A DNA stretch of 48,340 nt from RGIG5612 sp045599965 (GCA_045599965.1 JAZRXA010000079.1:1-48340); one strand, 5' to 3'; numbered from the stretch's first letter, positions 33,893-42,599 are shown. The notes: generated by a model not told the origin, from the sequence alone. Program-made: numbers and translations.

Positions 33893-35404
33893 ATGTCAAT
33901 CTATATTAATGAACCATCACACACATTTAATGAGTATCTTTTAATTCCAGGACATTCTTCAAGTGAATGTATTCCAGACAATGTGAGCCTTAAAACGCCT
34001 CTTGTTAAGTTCAAAAAGGGTGAAGAAAGCGCTATCACACTTAATATTCCGCTTGTTTCTGCAATTATGCAGGCAGTTTCGGGAGACGCTCTGGCGGTTG
34101 CACTTGCGACTGAAGGTGGTGTCTCTTTTATTTATGGCTCTCAATCTGTTGAAGATGAAGCGGCTATGGTAAAAAAGGCAAAATCTTATAAAGCGGGTTT
34201 TGTAGTAAGTGATTCAAATGTTAAACCAGATGATACACTTGCAACTGTTCTAGATATAACTGCTTCAACAGGCCACTCCACTATAGCGGTTACTGAAGAT
34301 GGAAGTGCAGATGGAAAACTTGTTGGTATTGTTACTAGCAGAGATTATAGAGTTTCAAGAATGAGTCCGGATGAAAAGGTTTCTACTTTCATGACTCCTA
34401 TGGAGAAACTTGTTTGGGCTAAAGAGGGTACTTCGCTCACCGAAGCAAACGATATTATATGGGATCATAAACTTAATTCGCTTCCTATTATCAGTGAAGA
34501 TGGAAAACTTGTTAATATGGTTTTTAGAAAAGACTATGATTCTCATAAGCAAAATCCTAATGAGTTACTTGATGAGCATAAAAGATACGTTGTTGGTGCT
34601 GGTATCAACACAAGAGATTATAAAGAAAGAGTACCGGCTCTTATTGAAGCTGGTGCAGATGTTTTATGTATTGACTCTTCAGAAGGTTTTTCTGATTGGC
34701 AAAAGTTTACTATTGATTGGATTAGAAGTGAGTATGGTGACAGCGTAAAGGTTGGCGCTGGTAACGTTGTTGATGCTGAAGGATTTAGATTCCTTGCAGA
34801 TTGTGGTGCCGATTTTGTAAAAGTTGGTATTGGCGGTGGCTCTATTTGTATCACAAGAGAGACTAAAGGTATTGGACGTGGCCAAGCAACTGCGTTGATA
34901 GATGTTTGTGAAGCTAGAAATAAATATTTTGAAGAAACAGGAATTTATGTTCCTATTTGTTCTGATGGTGGAATTGTGTATGACCATCATATGACACTTG
35001 CGCTTGCGATGGGTGCAGATTTCCTTATGCTTGGTAGATATTTTGCTAGATTTGATGAAAGCCCTTCTAACAAAGTTAGCTTAAATGGTACATATTACAA
35101 AGAATATTGGGGCGAAGGTTCTGCTAGAGCTAGAAACTGGCAAAGATATGACCTTGGTGGTGATTCAAAACTTTCTTTTGAAGAAGGCGTTGATTCTTAT
35201 GTTCCTTATGCTGGTAGTTTAAAAGACAACGTTGCTATTTCTCTTAGCAAAGTTAAATCTACTATGTGTAATTGTGGTGCTAAAAGTATTCCTGAATTAC
35301 AAAAGAAAGCAAAACTCACACTTGTATCTGCAACAAGTATTGTTGAGGGTGGAGCTCATGATGTAATTAAAAAAGATCAGACTTCATCTTATATAAATAA
35401 GTAG
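33893..35404 (+). CDS. guaB: IMP dehydrogenase
   Basis: IMPDH oxidises IMP to XMP, the first step of GTP synthesis. The 503-residue protein is a TIM barrel with a CBS-domain pair inserted at about residues 95-225 (GKLVGIVTSRDYRVSRMSPD, STFMTPMEKLVWAKEGTSLT). The catalytic loop is GGGSICITRETKGIGRGQ near residue 320 with the active Cys; the usual motif is GPGSICTTR, so this is a variant. The mobile flap keeps an Arg-Tyr pair (EGSARARNWQRY). It belongs to a divergent IMPDH group rather than the common GuaB type. It starts a run with fRMsr and dut, eight bases apart. Confidence 0.9.
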   Translation: MSIYINEPSHTFNEYLLIPGHSSSECIPDNVSLKTPLVKFKKGEESAITLNIPLVSAIMQAVSGDALAVALATEGGVSFIYGSQSVEDEAAMVKKAKSYKAGFVVSDSNVKPDDTLATVLDITASTGHSTIAVTEDGSADGKLVGIVTSRDYRVSRMSPDEKVSTFMTPMEKLVWAKEGTSLTEANDIIWDHKLNSLPIISEDGKLVNMVFRKDYDSHKQNPNELLDEHKRYVVGAGINTRDYKERVPALIEAGADVLCIDSSEGFSDWQKFTIDWIRSEYGDSVKVGAGNVVDAEGFRFLADCGADFVKVGIGGGSICITRETKGIGRGQATALIDVCEARNKYFEETGIYVPICSDGGIVYDHHMTLALAMGADFLMLGRYFARFDESPSNKVSLNGTYYKEYWGEGSARARNWQRYDLGGDSKLSFEEGVDSYVPYAGSLKDNVAISLSKVKSTMCNCGAKSIPELQKKAKLTLVSATSIVEGGAHDVIKKDQTSSYINK

Positions 35405-35411
35405 GAGTAAT

Positions 35412-35861
35412 ATGATTGATTATAATTTATTAGCAAAAAGTATTGAAGCTGTCGTAGAAGATGTTCCGTATCTTATTTCGAATTTAGCTAATATTTCTGC
35501 TATAATATATGAGAATCTTGATAGACTTAATTGGGTTGGATTTTATATAATAGAAGATGGAAAGCTTGTATTAGGTCCTTTCCAAGGCAAGGCTGCTTGT
35601 ATTGAAATCGAAATTGGAAAAGGCGTTTGCGGAAACGCAGTTAAGCAAGATGCAACTTTGGTCGTTGATGATGTTCATTCTTTTGATGGCCATATTGCTT
35701 GCGATTCATGTTCCAATTCGGAAATAGTCATTCCTATTCATAAAGATGGAAAGGTTTGGGGAGTTTTAGATATTGACAGTCCTGAGTTTTCCAGATTTGA
35801 CAGCACTGATAAAGTTGGCCTTGAAAATATTGTTAAGGTTATAGAAAAGAGCGTAGTATAA
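35412..35861 (+). CDS. free methionine-(R)-sulfoxide reductase (GAF domain)
   Basis: A 149-residue single-domain GAF protein that reduces free Met-R-sulfoxide with thioredoxin. All three family cysteines are present in the right context: ACIEIEIGKGVCGNAVK (first two, near residues 62 and 72) and DGHIACDSCSNSEIVIPI (third, near 96), along with the end GVLDIDSPEFSRFD. It matches the YebR-type fRMsr family closely. It lies between guaB and dut, probably one transcript, suggesting a housekeeping role in oxidative repair. Confidence 0.93.
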   Translation: MIDYNLLAKSIEAVVEDVPYLISNLANISAIIYENLDRLNWVGFYIIEDGKLVLGPFQGKAACIEIEIGKGVCGNAVKQDATLVVDDVHSFDGHIACDSCSNSEIVIPIHKDGKVWGVLDIDSPEFSRFDSTDKVGLENIVKVIEKSVV

Positions 35862-35865
35862 GTTT

Positions 35866-36309
35866 ATGATTAAAGACGTTAACATTAAAATTTTAGATAA
35901 AAGAGCAACTCTTCCTACATATGGAAGTGCTGAGAGCGCTGGCGCAGATCTTTATGCATGTTTAGATGAGCCTGTTACAATTATGCCAGGCAAAAGTTTT
36001 TTATTCCATATTGGCATTGCTATGGAAATTCCTTTTGGATATGTAGGGCTTGTATTTGCTCGTAGTGGATTAGCTACTAAAAAAGGATTAGCTCCTGCTA
36101 ACAAAGTTGGTGTTATAGATGCTGATTATAGAGGCGAAATAATGGTTCCTTTGTTTAATCAATCAGACGAACCTCAGGTAGTTGAAAATGGAGAAAGAAT
36201 AGCACAATTAGTTATTACACCTTTTGTAGCAGCTAATTGGAATGTTGTTGACGAATTAGATAGTACTGATCGTGGCGAGAACGGTTTTGGCAGTACTGGT
36301 AGAAAATAA
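35866..36309 (+). CDS. dut: deoxyuridine 5'-triphosphate nucleotidohydrolase
   Basis: Trimeric dUTPase that turns dUTP into dUMP and diphosphate. The 147-residue protein has all five motifs: SAGADLYA, ARSGLATKKGLAPAN, the uracil-binding hairpin with VGVIDADYRGEI, GERIAQLVITPF, and the C-terminal arm RGENGFGSTGR that closes on the substrate. It begins four bases after the fRMsr gene and is followed 13 bases later by the NifU-like gene, which has its own AGGAGG. Confidence 0.97.
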   Translation: MIKDVNIKILDKRATLPTYGSAESAGADLYACLDEPVTIMPGKSFLFHIGIAMEIPFGYVGLVFARSGLATKKGLAPANKVGVIDADYRGEIMVPLFNQSDEPQVVENGERIAQLVITPFVAANWNVVDELDSTDRGENGFGSTGRK

Positions 36310-36322
36310 TTAGGAGGACTTT

Positions 36323-37015
36323 ATGATTTATTCAGCAGAAGTAGAACATATGTGTCCAGTTAAAAGTGGGGCAAATGCTGGACCAGCTCCTATTCCTCAA
36401 GAAGGAAAGTGGACACAAGTTAAAGGAGTTAAAGATATTAGTGGACTTACACATGGTGTTGGTTGGTGCGCACCTCAACAAGGAGCTTGCAAGCTTACAC
36501 TTAATGTTAAGGACGGAATTATTGTGGAAGCTTTAGTAGAAACTTTAGGTTGTTCTGGAATGACTCATTCCGCAGCAATGGCTTCTGAAATCCTTCCAGG
36601 AAAAACTATCTTAGAAGCACTTAATACTGACCTTGTATGCGATGCTATAAATACTGCTATGAGAGAACTTTTCTTGCAGATTGCTTACGGAAGAAGTCAG
36701 ACTGCTTTTTCTGAAGGTGGACTTCCGGTTGGCGCTGGCTTAGAAGATTTAGGCAAGGGCATGAGAAGTCAAATTGGTACTATGTATGGCACTCTTGAAA
36801 AAGGCCCTAGATACTTAGAGATGACTGAAGGTTATGTAACTGACATCGCTCTTGATGAGAATGATGAAATTATTGGATATAAATTTGTAAGCCTTGGTAA
36901 GATGACTGACTTTATTAAAAAAGGTGACGATCCTAATACTGCTTGGGAAAAAGCTAAAGGTCAGTATGGTAGAGTTGATGAAGCTGCTAAGCTTATTGAC
37001 CCAAGAGCTAACTAG
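36323..37015 (+). CDS. iron-sulfur cluster scaffold-like protein (NifU/IscU-related), partner of GGGtGRT
   Basis: A 230-residue protein whose first ~120 residues resemble the IscU/NifU scaffold fold: APQQGACKLTLNVKDGIIVE then ALVETLGCSGMTHSAAMASE, matching the two first Cys ligand regions (A-C-G-D-like and F-G-C). The third ligand, at the helix start LHCS in IscU, is missing: the local sequence reads QIAYGRSQTAFSEGG. Two additional Cys lie upstream (EHMCPVK and GWCAPQQG). The C-terminal ~80 residues are not IscU-like. It is encoded directly before the GGGtGRT gene (14 bases), a pair seen in many Clostridia. What cluster it holds, or whether it holds one, is unknown. Confidence 0.75.
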   Translation: MIYSAEVEHMCPVKSGANAGPAPIPQEGKWTQVKGVKDISGLTHGVGWCAPQQGACKLTLNVKDGIIVEALVETLGCSGMTHSAAMASEILPGKTILEALNTDLVCDAINTAMRELFLQIAYGRSQTAFSEGGLPVGAGLEDLGKGMRSQIGTMYGTLEKGPRYLEMTEGYVTDIALDENDEIIGYKFVSLGKMTDFIKKGDDPNTAWEKAKGQYGRVDEAAKLIDPRAN

Positions 37016-37029
37016 AAAGGAGGAGAGTT

Positions 37030-38031
37030 ATGGCATTATTTGAATCTTATGAAAGACGTATTGATCAAATTAATAAAGTTCTTAATGAAAACGGCATCTC
37101 CTCTATAGAGGAAGCTGAAAAAATTACAAAAGATAAAGGGCTTGATATTTATGCGCAAGTTCGTGCAATCCAGCCTATTTGTTTTGAGAATGCTTGCTGG
37201 GCTTATACTGTTGGCGCAGCTTTAGCTATTAAAAGAGGACAAACAAGAGCAGCTGATATTGCAGCTACTTTAGGTGAAGGTCTTCAAGCTTTTTGCATTC
37301 CTGGTAGCGTTGCTGACCAAAGAAAAGTTGGCTTAGGTCACGGAAATCTTGGAAAGATGCTCCTTGAAGAAGAAACGGAATGTTTTGCATTCTTGGCGGG
37401 ACATGAAAGTTTTGCTGCTGCTGAAGGCGCAATTGGTATTGCAGAAAAAGCTAATAAAGTTAGACAAAAACCTTTAAGAATTATCTTGAACGGCCTTGGA
37501 AAAGATGCTGCTAAGATTATTTCTAGAATTAATGGTTTTACATATGTTCAAACTGAGTATGATTATGCGACAGGCGAACTAAAAGAAGTTGGTCGCACTT
37601 CTTATTCTAGTGGTGTTAGAGGCAGTGTTAATTGCTATGGCGCTAATGATGTTCAAGAAGGCGTTGCAATTATGCATAAAGAAGGTGTTGATGTTTCTAT
37701 TACTGGTAACTCAACTAACCCAACTCGTTTTCAACATCCTGTTGCAGGTACATATAAAAAAGAGTGCATAGAGATGGGTAAAAAATATTTCAGCGTTGCT
37801 TCAGGCGGTGGTACTGGTCGTACACTTCATCCTGATAATATGGCTGCAGGTCCTGCTTCTTATGGTATGACTGATACTATGGGACGTATGCATTCTGATG
37901 CGCAGTTTGCAGGAAGTTCTTCTGTTCCAGCGCATGTTGAGATGATGGGACTTATTGGCATGGGAAATAATCCTATGGTTGGTGCAACTGTTGCAGTTGC
38001 TGTTGCAGTTGCTGAATGTATGAATAAATAA
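37030..38031 (+). CDS. GGGtGRT family protein, function unknown
   Basis: A 333-residue soluble protein with the family hallmark GGGTGRTLHPDNMAAGPASYG near residues 259-278. Other strongly conserved-looking stretches are EGLQAFCIPGSVADQRKVGL, then GHGNLGKMLLEEETECFAFL, and HVEMMGLIGMGNNPMVGATV near the end. Several Cys are present (ICFENAC, FCIPG, ECFAF, VNCYG). Gly-rich loops suggest nucleotide or phosphate binding, but no standard Walker motif is visible. It forms a tight unit with the NifU-like gene before it and the UroD-type gene after it (15 bases). Function not known to me. Confidence 0.85.
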   Translation: MALFESYERRIDQINKVLNENGISSIEEAEKITKDKGLDIYAQVRAIQPICFENACWAYTVGAALAIKRGQTRAADIAATLGEGLQAFCIPGSVADQRKVGLGHGNLGKMLLEEETECFAFLAGHESFAAAEGAIGIAEKANKVRQKPLRIILNGLGKDAAKIISRINGFTYVQTEYDYATGELKEVGRTSYSSGVRGSVNCYGANDVQEGVAIMHKEGVDVSITGNSTNPTRFQHPVAGTYKKECIEMGKKYFSVASGGGTGRTLHPDNMAAGPASYGMTDTMGRMHSDAQFAGSSSVPAHVEMMGLIGMGNNPMVGATVAVAVAVAECMNK

Positions 38032-38046
38032 TTTTGAGGAGATTTT

Positions 38047-39093
38047 ATGAGCGAGTATTCAAACATGACTAATTGGATGGAGGTTATGCGTCTTCGTGAG
38101 AAGAAACCACCTCTTCCTATATTGGCTTTTCCAGCCGTACAAATGTTATATGTAACTACGAATGAGCTTGTTCAAAGTTCAACACTTCAAGCTCTTGGAA
38201 TTAAGATGATTGCTGATAAATTTGATTTACCAGCAGCTATCGGCTATATGGATCTTTCTGTTGAAGCTGAAGCTTTTGGAGCTCATGCTGTTTATTCTGT
38301 TGATGAGATTCCTACTATTATTGGACAGCTTATTAAGACTGAAGAAGAGGCTAATAATTTGAAAGTTCCTGAGATTGGAGCGGGTAGAACATCAAAAGTT
38401 ATAGATGGTATTGCTAAAGCTAGAAGAATTGTTAGAGATAAACCGCTTTTTGCTGAATGCGTTGGTCCTTTTTCTCTTGCTGGAAGACTTATGGACGTAA
38501 ACGAAGCTATGGTTAATTGCTACGATGAGCCGGAGATGGTTCATGTTCTTCTTAAGAAAGCAACTGAGTTTATTAAAAAATATATTAGTGCTTTTAAGGA
38601 GGTTGGAGCTGACGGCATTATTATTGCTGAACCTTTAGCAGGTGTACTGTCTCCTGAAATTGCCAAAGAGTTTTCTCATCAATATGTAAAAGAAATTGTT
38701 GATGAGTTACAAGATGATGATTTTGTATTTATTTATCATAACTGTGGCAATGGCGTTCCTTTCCAACTTGATGATATTTATGCACTTGGATGTAAAGCTT
38801 ACCATTTTGGTGATTCAATTAATATGAGAGAAGTTCTTGAAAAGACTCCTGAAGATATTTTAGTTATGGGTAACGTTTCACCTGCAAAAGCTTTTATAGC
38901 TGCTAAACCACAAATTTGTGCATCAGCTACTTATTATCTTTTAACTGAGTGCCGTAAGTTTAAGAATTTCTGGATAAGTTCTGGATGCGATATTCCACCT
39001 CTTACTGATTTTGATAATATTGAAGCTTTCTTTAATGTTGCTAACGAATTCTATTATATTAGAGATTTGGTTCGCGACATGAATAGAAAATAA
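38047..39093 (+). CDS. uroporphyrinogen decarboxylase-family protein (MtaA/MtbA-like methyltransferase)
   Basis: A 348-residue TIM-barrel protein of the UroD superfamily. It is unlikely to be the haem enzyme HemE. Its C-terminal half has HNCGNGVPF near residue 234 and SSGCDIPPLTDFDNIEAF near 316, matching the zinc-binding H-x-C and late Cys of methylcobamide:coenzyme M methyltransferases and related Zn methyltransferases. FAECVGPFSLAGRLMDVNEA near 137 is the usual central block. It ends the NifU-like/GGGtGRT unit at a terminator, so it may act with them. The methyl donor and acceptor are unknown; no corrinoid protein gene is nearby. Confidence 0.8.
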   Translation: MSEYSNMTNWMEVMRLREKKPPLPILAFPAVQMLYVTTNELVQSSTLQALGIKMIADKFDLPAAIGYMDLSVEAEAFGAHAVYSVDEIPTIIGQLIKTEEEANNLKVPEIGAGRTSKVIDGIAKARRIVRDKPLFAECVGPFSLAGRLMDVNEAMVNCYDEPEMVHVLLKKATEFIKKYISAFKEVGADGIIIAEPLAGVLSPEIAKEFSHQYVKEIVDELQDDDFVFIYHNCGNGVPFQLDDIYALGCKAYHFGDSINMREVLEKTPEDILVMGNVSPAKAFIAAKPQICASATYYLLTECRKFKNFWISSGCDIPPLTDFDNIEAFFNVANEFYYIRDLVRDMNRK

Positions 39094-39108
39094 TATTTAA
39101 AAAATTAA

Positions 39109-39147
39109 ACGGACTATTTTGAATTTTCAAAGTAGTCCGTTTTTTTA
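39109..39147. terminator. terminator between the UroD-type gene and the convergent LCP gene
   Basis: ACGGACTA pairs with TAGTCCGT, extended by TTTGA/TCAAA inside, then TTTTTTT on the plus strand. Upstream A-rich sequence gives a modest T tract on the other strand too, so it may serve both converging units. Confidence 0.85.
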
Positions 39148-39168
39148 TTGCATATTGTGTAGCAAGTT

Positions 39169-41346
39169 TTATTCGCCGCCGCCGCCGCCACCTTCTTCGC
39201 CGCCGCCGCCGCCTTCTTCGCCGCCGCCGCCACCTTCTTCGCCGCCGCCGCCTTCTCCAGGATCTTCTTCCTCTTCTTCCTCTTCTTCCTCTTGTTGAGG
39301 TTCTTCTTGCGGTTGTTCTTCTTCCTCTTGTGGAACTGGTAGAGGAGTTATAACGTAAGAATGGTTATCACTTCTATCCATCTGACGAGCTTGTACAGGT
39401 TCACCTGCGTAGAGCTGTCCCATGAATTCTTTTATTAATGAAATTGATCCAGAGTATGGCATTACTACTGAAAGTCCAAGTCCGCCACTAGCGTATGAAG
39501 GTTGAGTCATTGTTGCACCTTCTGCCTGCACCTTAGATATATTCCATGTTCCGCCTTGAGCTAATTGTGTTTTGATAAGAGCGGAAATACTTTCTTTTGG
39601 CATATTCGTTACACATACTCTTTCAAGTGTGTTAACTAATTGTGAGTATACTGTAAGGCCTGTTGATGAAAGTAATTTATGGATTATTGCTTCTATAACT
39701 TGTTCTTGGTGACGTCCTCTAGCAAAGTCTCCATCAAAGAATGCATGACGTTCACGAACATAGTGTAGAGCATATGTTCCATTTAAATGCATTGGGCCTT
39801 GTGTGTAGTTATATCCGTCGATAGATGTGAACGACATTTCACAATCAATATCTACGCCTCCGATTGCGTCTACTATTTCTATAAGCGATGAGAAGTTTAC
39901 ACAACAGTAGAAGTCTACATCATATCCGTACAAGCCTTTCATTGTATCGCATTGTGTATCTAATCCATATATTCCGGCATGAGTGATTTTATCTCTTGCA
40001 CTTCCAGAAACTCCAGGGAATTGAACATAGTAGTCTCTAGGTATACTTATTAATAATACTTCGTGTGATACTGGGTTAACTGCAACAAGCATATTAACGT
40101 CGCTTCGGCCACCAACAGATAGTTCACCATATTCATCATTTCCAGAAATGAAGAACAAGAATGGTTGTGTTGTAACGTCTACGTCGGTATTAGATTTAAT
40201 ATTAATTTTTGTTTTACTCTTGAATGTATAAATTATTTTAACTTCTTCTTCAAATTGTTCATGCTTTTCTAACATGTCACCTTTCAAATCGTTGTTAAAG
40301 ATAATTACTCTTTGTTGTTGAGAGTAGAGTGCCTCTATTAAATCGATTGCATTTGTGTAATCTTGTGTTTTGAGTTTACCGCCAACTTGCTTTTCAAAAT
40401 CATCCATAGCTTCATTTAAGATTAATGGCTTGAATGAACTGATTGTTCCGAATGTTTCGTCTTTTACGTCTTTAAGTGACTCGGCGCTATCGGTAGCTAA
40501 GACAGCAACATGCACTTGGTTTATTATGTAACCTGTGTCTTTCGATACAGAGTCAATAGCTTTATTTGTTAAGTAAATATAGTAACTTGCAACTAAAAGT
40601 ACTAAACACATGAAAATAGAAATTACTCTTCCGGCAATTCTAAGTTTCTTATTTCTGTTTATCTTTTTAATTTGCGTAACAATTAGGCCTGTTGCAATTC
40701 CTACTAAGAGTACTATTGCTACTATGAACCAAATCATTGGAAGTACATCAAGAATAATAAGTAAAACTATAACAAAAAGTGAAAGGGCAGCTTCTAAGCA
40801 TGCAACGATTAGCCAAACGATATCTCCTTTTGTATTCTTACGATCATCTTTTTGCTTTTTATTTTTTCTTCTATTGCGTTCGTATTCACGATCTTTTTTA
40901 TCTTTTTTCTCTACAAATTCGCCGTATTCATTTATATCGAATGTATCAAATAAATCATCCGCATCGAAATCATCAAAATCATTTGCATTGAAATCAATTT
41001 GTTTTTCTCTTGAACGAATTGGTTTTCTTGTTTCTCTTTCATTGCGCAAGTCAAAATTATAATCGTCGAAATCTCTTTCTTTTTTACGCGCTCTTGAAGG
41101 AACGCTTTCATATCCAGCGTTAACATTAGAACGACTTATATTTGAATATCTTTGTTTCCTGCTTGTATTTTCGTCCTCGCGTCTTCTTGGTGGAAGATAG
41201 TCACGTTCATCATAATTAAGACGGAAATCTTCTTGTGGAGCAAATTGTCTTGCAGGTCTTCTTTGCTCTGGTCTTACAGGTCGATTAATTTGACTGCCGT
41301 TTCCAATTACGTTATTTCTTCTGCCGTTTGGACCGTATTCGTTCAT
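39169..41346 (-). CDS. LytR-CpsA-Psr (LCP) family protein with long disordered ends
   Basis: LCP proteins attach teichoic acids, capsule or other glycopolymers to peptidoglycan. This ~725-residue protein has a charged disordered N terminus (~1-170, Arg/Asn/Asp-rich), two membrane helices near 180-235 and a third near 243-265, then the LCP domain: LLISIPRDYYVQFPGVSGSA, DKITHAGIYG, GVDIDCEMSF, LHYVRERHAFFDGDFARGRH (conserved Arg and Asp residues). After the domain comes a QEEEEQPQEEPQQEEEEE-type stretch and a final tail of GGGGEE repeats. Three helices are unusual; many LCP proteins have one. Start ATG 41346 follows GAAAGGA. TTG at 41361 would add five residues. Confidence 0.88.
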   Translation of the reverse strand: MNEYGPNGRRNNVIGNGSQINRPVRPEQRRPARQFAPQEDFRLNYDERDYLPPRRREDENTSRKQRYSNISRSNVNAGYESVPSRARKKERDFDDYNFDLRNERETRKPIRSREKQIDFNANDFDDFDADDLFDTFDINEYGEFVEKKDKKDREYERNRRKNKKQKDDRKNTKGDIVWLIVACLEAALSLFVIVLLIILDVLPMIWFIVAIVLLVGIATGLIVTQIKKINRNKKLRIAGRVISIFMCLVLLVASYYIYLTNKAIDSVSKDTGYIINQVHVAVLATDSAESLKDVKDETFGTISSFKPLILNEAMDDFEKQVGGKLKTQDYTNAIDLIEALYSQQQRVIIFNNDLKGDMLEKHEQFEEEVKIIYTFKSKTKINIKSNTDVDVTTQPFLFFISGNDEYGELSVGGRSDVNMLVAVNPVSHEVLLISIPRDYYVQFPGVSGSARDKITHAGIYGLDTQCDTMKGLYGYDVDFYCCVNFSSLIEIVDAIGGVDIDCEMSFTSIDGYNYTQGPMHLNGTYALHYVRERHAFFDGDFARGRHQEQVIEAIIHKLLSSTGLTVYSQLVNTLERVCVTNMPKESISALIKTQLAQGGTWNISKVQAEGATMTQPSYASGGLGLSVVMPYSGSISLIKEFMGQLYAGEPVQARQMDRSDNHSYVITPLPVPQEEEEQPQEEPQQEEEEEEEEEDPGEGGGGEEGGGGGEEGGGGGEEGGGGGGE

Positions 41347-41591
41347 AGTTTTTCCTTTCAAAGATAGTTTTATTAATACAATTATATTTTCTTTTTGTGT
41401 CTATTATATGTTGTTTTAAAAACTCAAAATATTATATGTAATTTAGGTAAAAATATCAAGTAATTATATATAAGGTAAAAAAATCTTTTTTTCAATTTTG
41501 GGAACATTATTTTGGCGTTTCGGAACATGAAATAAACCAACTTTAATTTTTAGTGTTAATGTTTAGTAAATCTTTTAAGGAGGTGAAAGAA

Positions 41592-41762
41592 ATGATCGTT
41601 TCAATCAGACTTAATAGTACTGATGCAGAACTAATAAAATGTTTTGCGGAACACAACGGACTTACTGTCTCTTCTTTTTTTAGAACAGTAATTTTGGACT
41701 ACATCGAAAAACATTATTTAGAAGTTGCATCTTTTAAGGAGGTGAGTGAAGAAAAAGAATAA
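41592..41762 (+). CDS. ribbon-helix-helix antitoxin-like protein (DUF6290/RelB-type), orphan
   Basis: A 56-residue protein opening MIVSIRLNSTDAELIKCFAE, which is the usual start of small ribbon-helix-helix proteins, followed by HNGLTVSSFFRTVILDYIEK, the two helices. Relatives are antitoxins paired with RelE/ParE toxins. No toxin gene follows: 198 bases of AT-rich sequence and a terminator come next. The start has an ideal AAGGAGGTGA ribosome site. The same 16 bases (TCTTTTAAGGAGGTGA) recur near the end of the gene at 41730-41745, as if for a now-missing downstream gene. Confidence 0.75.
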   Translation: MIVSIRLNSTDAELIKCFAEHNGLTVSSFFRTVILDYIEKHYLEVASFKEVSEEKE

Positions 41763-41831
41763 TTTATTTTTGCAAATTTTTTGTTGCAATTTTTTTATCG
41801 AATTAAAAAAGAATATTCATTGAAAAGACTT

Positions 41832-41870
41832 GGCGACACAGTGAGTTTATTACTTCACTGTGTCGCCTTT
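41832..41870 (+). terminator. intrinsic terminator after the RHH gene
   Basis: GGCGACACAGTGA and TCACTGTGTCGCC form a perfect 13-base-pair stem with a ten-base loop. Only a short TTTATT follows, so it could also act as an mRNA-stabilising hairpin. Confidence 0.75.
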
Positions 41871-41874
41871 ATTG

Positions 41875-41903
41875 TTGTAAATGTTACTTCATCGTGATAT
41901 ACT
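41875..41903 (+). promoter_or_regulatory. promoter of upp
   Basis: TTGTAA, 17 bases, TATACT, giving a leader of about 54 bases. I see no PyrR-type attenuator in it. Confidence 0.55.
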
Positions 41904-41963
41904 TTTAATGATATGTGTATATGTATTTTTATGTTTAACTTTTAGTAAGTTTTGGAGGTTACA

Positions 41964-42584
41964 ATGTTAACAGTTCTAGATCATTCTCTTATAAAACATA
42001 AACTAAGTATCATGAGACAAGAAGATACTTCTACTTATATTTTCAAACAAAATCTTGATGAAATCGCAAAACTTATGGCATATGAAGTTACAAGAAATGT
42101 TCCAATTTTGGAAAAGAAAATTACAACACCTATTTGTGATACTGTAGGCTACGAAGTTGCTGAACAAATAGTTCTTGTTCCAATTCTTAGAGCTGGTATT
42201 GGTTTGGTTGATGGATTTAGAGATATTATTCCTACTGCAAAAATTGGACATATTGGTATGTATCGTGATGAAGAAACTCTTGTACCTCATGAATACTATG
42301 CTAGATTTCCTAAGGGGATGAAAGACTCATTAGTTGTTGTTACCGATCCTATGCTCGCTACTGGAGGTAGTGCTTCTGCAGCAATTACTAATATTAAAAA
42401 AAGGGGAGCTAAGAAAATATTATTGGTTTGCTTAGTGGGTGTTCCTGAAGGTGTTGAGCGTATTGAAAAAGATCATCCAGATGTTGATATTACTTTAGCA
42501 GCACTTGATGAAGGTCTTAATGAAAAAGGTTATATAGTTCCTGGTCTTGGTGATGCTGGTGATAGACTTTTTGGAACCGATTAA
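41964..42584 (+). CDS. upp: uracil phosphoribosyltransferase
   Basis: Upp makes UMP from uracil and PRPP (salvage). The 206-residue protein has the family core: LVPILRAGIGLVDGFRDIIP near residue 73, the RDEETLVPHEYYARFP flexible loop near 103, the PRPP-binding VVVTDPMLATGGSASAAI near 126, and the uracil-site end GYIVPGLGDAGDRLFGTD. I use ATG 41964, seven bases after TTGGAGG; the in-frame TTG in that ribosome site is not a likely start. It feeds UMP to the PyrH encoded at 6214-6918. Confidence 0.97.
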   Translation: MLTVLDHSLIKHKLSIMRQEDTSTYIFKQNLDEIAKLMAYEVTRNVPILEKKITTPICDTVGYEVAEQIVLVPILRAGIGLVDGFRDIIPTAKIGHIGMYRDEETLVPHEYYARFPKGMKDSLVVVTDPMLATGGSASAAITNIKKRGAKKILLVCLVGVPEGVERIEKDHPDVDITLAALDEGLNEKGYIVPGLGDAGDRLFGTD

Positions 42585-42599
42585 TATCTGGAGGTTTTA

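Noticed and set aside
41399..41552. Candidate regulatory RNA between the LCP and RHH genes
   Set aside because: It is AT-rich with no stable hairpin or clear consensus promoter; nothing can be supported.
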